Below, one piece after another: positions 6,006 to 10,953 of a stretch of 10,953 nucleotides of DNA (the first letter of the stretch is position 1; each line of letters starts with the position of its first letter). The DNA lies in the NCBI GenBank assembly GCA_017643325.1, contig JAEPNS010000024.1:6828-17780 (forward strand), given 5' to 3'. The notes below the pieces were generated by a model. The model was not told the DNA's origin, ran no database searches, and was given only the letters and a program-made list of their open reading frames with translations. Position numbers and translations under genes: made by a program. This stretch comes from Alphaproteobacteria bacterium (GTDB lineage Bacteria; Pseudomonadota; Alphaproteobacteria; UBA6615).

Positions 6006-7157
6006 ATGGCAAGCAAGCGGCTCGGAATCATCATGCACGGCGTCACCGGGCGCATGGGCACCAACCAGCACCTGATCCGCTCGATCGTGGCGATCCGCGC
6101 CCAGGGGGGCGTCCTTCTGTCGAACGGCGACCGGGTCCTGCCGGACCCGATCCTTGTCGGCCGGAACGAGGAGAAGCTCGGTGCGCTCGCGCGCGAGCAC
6201 GGCATCGAGCGCTGGACCACCGACCTCGACGCCGCGCTCGCCAACGGCGATGACGAGGTGTTCTTCGATTCCGCCTCGACCCAGATGCGCGCCGGCCTGC
6301 TCACCAAGGCGATGGAGGCAGGCAAGCACATCTACTGCGAGAAACCGACGGCGGACACACTGGAGGACGCGCTCGAGCTGGTGCGCGTCGCGCGAAAGAC
6401 CGGCGTCAAGACCGGCGTCGTCCAGGACAAGCTGTTCCTGCCCGGGCTGATGAAGCTCAAGCGCCTGGTCGACGGGGATTTCTTCGGCCGCATCCTGTCG
6501 CTGCGCGGCGAGTTCGGCTACTGGGTGTTCGAGGGCGACTGGATCCCCGCCCAGCGGCCGAGCTGGAACTACCGCAAGGCCGACGGCGGCGGCATCATCC
6601 TCGACATGCTTCCGCACTGGCGCTACGTGCTCGACAACGTGATCGCGCCGGTGAAGGCTGTCTCCTGCCTCGGCGCCACCCACATCCCGACCCGGGTCGA
6701 CGAGAACGGCGACAGGTACGACGCCGATGCCGACGACGCGGCCTACGCGACCTTCGAACTGGAGGGCGGCGTGATCGCCCAGATGAACAGCAGCTGGACG
6801 ACCCGCGTGCGCCGCGACGACCTGGTGACTTTCCATGTCGACGGCACGCATGGCTCCGCCGTTGCGGGCCTGACGTCCTGCGTCTGCCAGCCGCGCGCGG
6901 CGACGCCGAAGCCTGTCTGGAACCCGGACGAGCCCCAGACCATAAATTTCTTCGACACCTGGACCGAGGTGCCCGACAACGAGGTGTTCGAGAACGGGTT
7001 CAAGGCGGAGTGGGAGATGTTCATCCGTCACGTCGCGGAGGACGCGCCGTTCCACTGGGACCTTCTCGAGGGCGCGAAGGGGGTGCAGCTTGCCGAGGCG
7101 GGCCTGCAGAGCTGGCGCGAGCGGCGCTGGGTCGATATCGACGATCTCTCGGTCTGA
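6006..7157 (+). CDS. Gfo/Idh/MocA-family NAD(P)-dependent oxidoreductase
   Basis: Probable cytoplasmic dehydrogenase of a sugar, polyol, inositol-like or related hydroxyl compound; 383 residues. The N-terminal Rossmann loop is HGVTGRMG (11-18), the family signature EKP is at 112-114 (IYCEKPTADTLEDA), and the second-domain motif GGGIILDMLPHW (194-205) carries the Asp200/His204 pair typical of the active site. The Rossmann loop resembles dihydrodipicolinate-reductase-like GxTGRMG rather than the commonest GxGxxG. An extra loop (about residues 32-50) separates it from VGRNEEKL. AAAGGAA lies before ATG 6006. It leads a tight operon: the DUF993 gene starts 21 bases after its stop. First enzyme of a possible oxidise-isomerise-cleave route (inference). 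Confidence 0.92.
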   Translation: MASKRLGIIMHGVTGRMGTNQHLIRSIVAIRAQGGVLLSNGDRVLPDPILVGRNEEKLGALAREHGIERWTTDLDAALANGDDEVFFDSASTQMRAGLLTKAMEAGKHIYCEKPTADTLEDALELVRVARKTGVKTGVVQDKLFLPGLMKLKRLVDGDFFGRILSLRGEFGYWVFEGDWIPAQRPSWNYRKADGGGIILDMLPHWRYVLDNVIAPVKAVSCLGATHIPTRVDENGDRYDADADDAAYATFELEGGVIAQMNSSWTTRVRRDDLVTFHVDGTHGSAVAGLTSCVCQPRAATPKPVWNPDEPQTINFFDTWTEVPDNEVFENGFKAEWEMFIRHVAEDAPFHWDLLEGAKGVQLAEAGLQSWRERRWVDIDDLSV

Positions 7158-7178
7158 CCTTCAGGAGGACACCCGACC

Positions 7179-8342
7179 ATGGCAACGCTCACGCTACCCA
7201 CCTCCGACGGACGGCTGGAGACCTTCTCGACCTCGGCCAGCCCCGCGCCCGCGCCCGCCGTGCGGCCGTTCAACCGGATCGCATACGCGGCGGCCCACGT
7301 CGTCGCCGACCCGCTGGCCGACGGCGACCCGTGGATCGACGAGATGGTCGACTGGGACGCGACGGTCGCGTTCCGCCGCCACCTCTGGTCGCTGGGCCTC
7401 GGCGTCGCGGAAGCCATGGACACCGCCCAGCGCGGGATGGGCCTGAGCTGGCCGGGCGCGCAGGAACTCATCAAGCGCGTGACCGAGGCATCGCGCGACG
7501 TGCCGGACGCGGTGCTTGCGTCCGGCGCGGGCACCGACCACCTGGCGCCGGGGCCGGACGTCACCATCGACGACGTGATCCGCGCCTACGAGGAGCAGTG
7601 TGCGTTCGTCGAGGGCGTCGGCGGCACGATCATCCTCATGGCCAGCCGGGCGCTCGCGGCCGCGGCGACCGGTCCGGACGACTACGCCCGCGTTTACGAC
7701 CATATCCTCGGCCAGGTGCGCGAGCCGGTGATGATCCACTGGCTGGGCGACATGTTCGACCCGGCGCTCGCGGGCTACTGGGGCCATGGCGACCTCGACG
7801 ACGCGATGGACGTGTGCCTCGACGTGCTGGCGTCGAACGCGGCCATGGTCGACGGCATCAAGATCTCGCTGCTCGACAAGGACAAGGAGATCGCCATGCG
7901 CCGCCGCCTGCCTGAAGGCGTGCGCATGTACACCGGTGACGACTTCAACTTCGCGGAACTGATCGCGGGCGACGGGCAGGGCTACTCGGACGCGCTGCTC
8001 GGCATTTTTGACGCGATCGCGCCGGCGGCGTCGGCCGCGCTGGGCGCGCTGACGGCTGGTGACGAGGCGAAGTTCCACGAGATCCTGGAGCCGACGGTCG
8101 CCCTGTCGCGCCATATCTTCCAGGCACCGACGCGCTTCTACAAGACCGGGGTCGTGTTCATGGCCTACCTCAACGGTCACCAGAACCACTTCACCATGGT
8201 CGGCGGCCAGCAGAGCGCGCGCTCGCTGCCGCACCTGGCCGAGCTGTTCCGCCTGGCCGACGCCGCGGGCCTGCTCGCAGACCCGGACATGGCCGCCACG
8301 CGCATGCGTGCCGTCCTGGCGGTGCACGGCGTCGAGGCTTGA
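7179..8342 (+). CDS. DUF993 family protein, dihydrodipicolinate-synthase-like class I aldolase barrel
   Basis: 387 residues, recognised as DUF993, a TIM-barrel family related to the DapA/NanA aldolases, generally uncharacterised. After a low-complexity Ala/Pro N-terminus (about 20-28), the sequence has family blocks such as RGMGLSWPGAQELIKR (85-100), GGTIILMASRALA, MIHWLGDMFDPALAGYWG and FYKTGVVFMAYLNGHQNHFTMVGG. Lys228 in the strand DGIKIS is the best candidate for the Schiff-base lysine; DapA-type enzymes place it in a similar G-x-K strand. This suggests a reversible aldol cleavage or a related keto-acid reaction. AGGAGGA lies about 9 bases before ATG 7179. The position between a dehydrogenase and two isomerases supports a C-C bond-cleaving role, but this is inference. 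Confidence 0.85.
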   Translation: MATLTLPTSDGRLETFSTSASPAPAPAVRPFNRIAYAAAHVVADPLADGDPWIDEMVDWDATVAFRRHLWSLGLGVAEAMDTAQRGMGLSWPGAQELIKRVTEASRDVPDAVLASGAGTDHLAPGPDVTIDDVIRAYEEQCAFVEGVGGTIILMASRALAAAATGPDDYARVYDHILGQVREPVMIHWLGDMFDPALAGYWGHGDLDDAMDVCLDVLASNAAMVDGIKISLLDKDKEIAMRRRLPEGVRMYTGDDFNFAELIAGDGQGYSDALLGIFDAIAPAASAALGALTAGDEAKFHEILEPTVALSRHIFQAPTRFYKTGVVFMAYLNGHQNHFTMVGGQQSARSLPHLAELFRLADAAGLLADPDMAATRMRAVLAVHGVEA

Positions 8343-8348
8343 GCGGGC

Positions 8349-9185
8349 GTGACAGCGCCCGCGAACTTCGCGATCCACCAGGGCACGCTGGAGCGTCAGT
8401 GGGCCTTTGCCGAATGCATCGACGGGCTCGCGCGCCACGGCGTTCGCGCGCTGACGGTGCGCCGCGGCGACGTCGAGGAATACGGCGCAGATGCTGCGGC
8501 CCGGCTGATCTCCGATGCCGGCCTGCAGGTGCTGGGCGTCTCGCGCTGCGCGTCGCTGACCGAGAGCGAGCCCGCGAGGATTTCCGCGAACCACGACGAG
8601 AACCTCCGCGCGCTGGAGGTGACGGCGAAACTCGGCGCGTCCCACCTGGCGATGATCTGCGGCGGGCTGCCCGAAGGCTCGCGCGACCTTCCGGGCGCCC
8701 GGGCGCGCGCCCGCGATGCGCTGGAAAGGCTGGTGCCCGAGGCCCGGTCGATGGGTGTGCGGATGGGGCTGGAGCCGATCCACCCCATGCGCGTGGCGAC
8801 CGGCTGTATCTGGAGCACGCTCGCCATGGCCGACGCGATCTGCGCGGACCTGGGCGAGGGCGTCGGGATCATCGTCGACGCCTACCATGTCTGGTGGGAC
8901 CCGAGGCTGGACGAGACCCTCGCCGCGGCAGCGGGCCGGATCTATTCCTTCCAGGTGAGCGACTGGCTGCACACGACGGGCTCGGTCACCGGCGACGACC
9001 GGGGCATGCCCGGTGACGGCGTGATCGACCTGCGGCGGATGTATGACGGCGTTCGCGCTGCGGGCTATGACGGCTTCGTCGAGCTGGAGCTTTTTTCGGC
9101 GGACAACTGGTGGACGCGTGATCCGGACGAGGTGCTCGAGACCGCCTTCGCGCGCCACCGCGACATTTTTGGAGACCCGCGATGA
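8349..9185 (+). CDS. Sugar-phosphate isomerase/epimerase-like TIM barrel, copy A
   Basis: 278 residues of the AP-endonuclease-2/xylose-isomerase-like barrel superfamily, which includes tagatose epimerase, inosose isomerase/dehydratase and hydroxypyruvate isomerase. Probable metal site: Glu142 (GLEPIHP), Asp177 with His180 (VDAYHVWWDP), Gln202 (FQVSDW) and Glu247 (VELELFS). GTG 8349 is taken as the start because it lies 6 bases after the DUF993 stop, with GAGG 11 bases upstream and the family barrel beginning at once. Its stop overlaps the next gene's start in ATGA. It is a clear tandem paralogue of the next gene: shared GG-PEG-RDL-GAR, EP-HPM, YHVWWDP, DRGMPGDGVID and VLE/VLA-RH blocks. The third ligand is Gln here but His in copy B, so the reactions may differ. 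Confidence 0.9.
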   Translation: MTAPANFAIHQGTLERQWAFAECIDGLARHGVRALTVRRGDVEEYGADAAARLISDAGLQVLGVSRCASLTESEPARISANHDENLRALEVTAKLGASHLAMICGGLPEGSRDLPGARARARDALERLVPEARSMGVRMGLEPIHPMRVATGCIWSTLAMADAICADLGEGVGIIVDAYHVWWDPRLDETLAAAAGRIYSFQVSDWLHTTGSVTGDDRGMPGDGVIDLRRMYDGVRAAGYDGFVELELFSADNWWTRDPDEVLETAFARHRDIFGDPR

Positions 9186-10024
9186 CCCTGCGTGACCTGT
9201 CCGCCGACGCAAGCCTGTGTTCGCTCAACACCGCGACGGTGCGCGAGCAATGGGACCTGCGCCAGATGGTCGACGGCTGCGTACGCCACGGGATCGGCGG
9301 CATCTCGCCCTGGCGCGACAAGGTGCAGGCTGCGGGCGTGGACGAGGCGGCGCGGATGATCGCCGACACCGATCTCGCCGTCACCGGGTTGTGCCGCGGC
9401 GGCATGTTCCCGGCGGCGGATGCTGCGGGGCGCGCGGCGGCGCTCGACGACAACCGGCGCGCGGTCGACGAGGCGGTTGCCATCGGGGCGCAGTGCCTGG
9501 TGCTGGTCGTCGGCGGCATCCCCGAGGGCACGCGCGACCTGGTCGGTGCCCGCGCGCAGGTCGAGGACGGGATCGGCGCGCTGCTCGAATACAGCCGTCC
9601 GGCCGGGATGCCGCTGGCCATCGAGCCGCTGCACCCCATGTACGCCGCCGACCGGGCCTGCGTGAACACGATGGCGCAGGCCAACGACATCTGCGACCGG
9701 CTCGGCGACGACGGGCTCGGCATCGCGCTCGACGTCTATCACGTCTGGTGGGATCCCGACCTGCCTGCCGAGATCGCGCGCGCGGGCAGGAAACGCATCC
9801 TCGCGTTCCATGTCTGCGACTGGCTGGTACCGACCACCGACCTGCTGCTCGACCGCGGCATGCCCGGCGACGGGGTGATCGATATCCCGGCGATCCGTGA
9901 ACAGGTCGAGGCCGTCGGGTACGCCGGCCATTGCGAGGTGGAGATTCTTTCCACCCGCTGGTGGCACGAAGATCCGGACGACGTGCTGGCGACGGTGGTC
10001 GAGCGGCACAAGACGGTCGTCTAG
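9182..10024 (+). CDS. Sugar-phosphate isomerase/epimerase-like TIM barrel, copy B
   Basis: 280 residues, same superfamily as the preceding gene and its tandem paralogue. Metal site: Glu148 (AIEPLHP), Asp184 with His187 (LDVYHVWWDP), His210 (FHVCDW) and Glu254 (CEVEILS), the usual Glu-Asp-His-Glu set. It starts at ATG 9182 inside the ATGA overlap with copy A, so translation is probably coupled. It is the last gene of the operon. Its TAG stop shares the CTAG tetranucleotide with the stop of the convergent UdgX-type gene. Substrate unknown; a ketose-, inosose- or hydroxypyruvate-like compound is plausible given the neighbours. Confidence 0.92.
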   Translation: MTLRDLSADASLCSLNTATVREQWDLRQMVDGCVRHGIGGISPWRDKVQAAGVDEAARMIADTDLAVTGLCRGGMFPAADAAGRAAALDDNRRAVDEAVAIGAQCLVLVVGGIPEGTRDLVGARAQVEDGIGALLEYSRPAGMPLAIEPLHPMYAADRACVNTMAQANDICDRLGDDGLGIALDVYHVWWDPDLPAEIARAGRKRILAFHVCDWLVPTTDLLLDRGMPGDGVIDIPAIREQVEAVGYAGHCEVEILSTRWWHEDPDDVLATVVERHKTVV

Positions 10025-10953
10025 GCCGCGGTCGCCACCGCTCCGTTCGCCAGCTCGAGCGCTGCCCTGAGGTCGTCCGACAGCGCCGCGCGGGCCCGCG
10101 CGGCGGCACCCCGGTCCCGCTGCCGCAGGATGTAGGCCGGGTGGAAGGTCACGAGACCGCTTGGCCCCTGGCGTGTCGGCATCGCCCGGCCGCGCACCTC
10201 GGTCACCTTCAGGCCTGGCCCGAACAGGACGCGCGCCGAAGTCCGCCCCATCGCGAGGATCGCGCGCGGTTTCACGAATGCGATTTCCTTTTCCAGCCAC
10301 GGCAGGCATTCGTCGGCCTCGGCCGTCTTCGCCGTCTTGTGCAGGCGCCGCTTGCCGCGCCGCTCGAAGCCGAAATGCTTTACGGCGTTCGTGAGATAGA
10401 CGGCCTCCCGCGCCACGCCGGCCTCGTCCAGCAGTTCGTCGAGCAGCGCGCCGGCCGGACCGACGAACGGGCGGCCTTCAAGGTCCTCGCGGTCGCCGGG
10501 CTGCTCGCCCACGATCATCAGCCTTGCGTCGGCGGGGCCTTCCCCGAACACCGCCTGGGTCGCCGGGCCGCACAGCGCGCAGGCCCGGCAGACCCGGCAT
10601 GCGGCGGCGAGTTCGGGCAGCGATGCGGCCTCATCCAGGCCGGGCAGTGAGCGCGCGTGGCGGTCCGGCAGGGCGACCCGGCCCTTTCGCGCCGGCGCGG
10701 TGGGTTCCGCCTCCAGCATTCCCGCTGCCCGGCGTCCCGCGTCGCGGGTCAGGTTCGCGATCAGGCCGGCCTCGGGCAGGTTCTTCCAGTACTTCTTCGG
10801 CATTTCCGCCTGCATCGCCTTCAGCTTCACCCGGGCGGGGTTGAAGATCGCGCTGTAGTAGGCGCGCCAGTGCGCGTCGAGCGCGTCCGCGTCGGGGACG
10901 TCCGATTTTCGCGCGCCATCTGTGAAGGACAGGTGCTTGCCGTCCCAGTGCGC
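10021..10953 (-). CDS. DUF4130-UdgX fusion, uracil-DNA binding/glycosylase-superfamily protein (5' end cut by window edge)
   Basis: The frame is open from the right edge (10953) to TAG at 10021, giving 310 residues of a longer protein. ATG 10830 is internal, because strongly conserved sequence (LDAHWRAYYSAIFNPARV) lies before it. The first ~80 residues are the end of DUF4130, with IFNPARV...MPKKYWKNLPEA. The rest is a family-4-like uracil-DNA glycosylase fold: CRVCRAC iron-sulfur cysteines with ATQAVFGEGP, motif A GEQPGDREDLEGRPFVGPAG, and motif B TFHPAYILR. The KRRLH segment, with its His codon at 10339-10341, matches the UdgX-specific insertion (KRRIH in the studied mycobacterial protein) whose His forms a covalent bond to uracil-containing DNA. 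GEQPGD is also UdgX-like. It is a DNA repair gene, convergent with and probably unrelated to the catabolic operon. Confidence 0.9.
   Translation of the reverse strand, partial: AHWDGKHLSFTDGARKSDVPDADALDAHWRAYYSAIFNPARVKLKAMQAEMPKKYWKNLPEAGLIANLTRDAGRRAAGMLEAEPTAPARKGRVALPDRHARSLPGLDEAASLPELAAACRVCRACALCGPATQAVFGEGPADARLMIVGEQPGDREDLEGRPFVGPAGALLDELLDEAGVAREAVYLTNAVKHFGFERRGKRRLHKTAKTAEADECLPWLEKEIAFVKPRAILAMGRTSARVLFGPGLKVTEVRGRAMPTRQGPSGLVTFHPAYILRQRDRGAAARARAALSDDLRAALELANGAVATAA

Noticed and set aside
5151..7055. 634-residue minus-strand open frame opposite phyH and the Gfo/Idh gene
   Set aside because: GC-rich antisense frames stay open by codon bias. The translation shows no family motifs and the plus-strand genes have complete active sites and ribosome sites.
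7194..9212. 672-residue minus-strand open frame opposite DUF993 and isomerase copy A
   Set aside because: Same antisense artefact: biased His/Arg/Ala-rich composition, no recognisable domain, fully covered by well-supported plus-strand genes.
9065..10309. 414-residue minus-strand open frame overlapping isomerase copy B and the UdgX gene
   Set aside because: It conflicts with two strongly supported genes and shows no motifs.

Overview
This is a GC-rich bacterial chromosomal window, most likely from an alphaproteobacterium or a related Pseudomonadota. That assignment is an inference from strong third-position GC bias, TauT/NitT-type ABC genes, a FabI-type enoyl reductase and a UdgX-DUF4130 fusion. 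Nearly every base is coding. No rRNA, tRNA, insertion sequence or CRISPR array was seen, and no intergenic gap exceeds about 170 bases.

Layout from left to right: a substrate-binding protein on the minus strand (3' end outside the window) diverges from a permease and an ATPase on the plus strand, and together these three make a NitT/TauT-type ABC importer. Next, on the minus strand, come a FabI-like enoyl-ACP reductase and a stand-alone MetE-C-domain ('core-MetE') protein. The core-MetE gene diverges from a plus-strand TetR-family regulator. Then come a PhyH-type Fe(II)/2-oxoglutarate dioxygenase and a four-gene run: a Gfo/Idh/MocA oxidoreductase, a DUF993 class I aldolase-like TIM barrel, and two tandem paralogous sugar-phosphate isomerase/epimerase-like TIM barrels. 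The last of these meets, at shared CTAG stop codons, a minus-strand UdgX/DUF4130 fusion that runs off the right edge and is probably unrelated to the rest.

The most informative non-coding signal is an AT-rich palindrome, roughly AAGTAACC-AA/TT-GGTTACTT. It occurs four times, once in each major promoter region: between the binding protein and the permease, between core-MetE and TetR, before phyH, and before the Gfo/Idh operon. At phyH and the Gfo/Idh operon it overlaps the -10 element of a good sigma-70-like promoter, and at the importer it sits inside two divergent promoters. The simplest reading is one TetR-controlled regulon: an importer, a methyltransferase-like enzyme, a dioxygenase, a dehydrogenase, an aldolase and two isomerases, all de-repressed together by the substrate or an intermediate. 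Its substrate cannot be read from sequence. The enzyme set suggests catabolism of a small oxygenated, possibly O- or N-methylated, polyol or sugar-acid-like compound. This looks like an undescribed catabolic system with a well-defined boundary.
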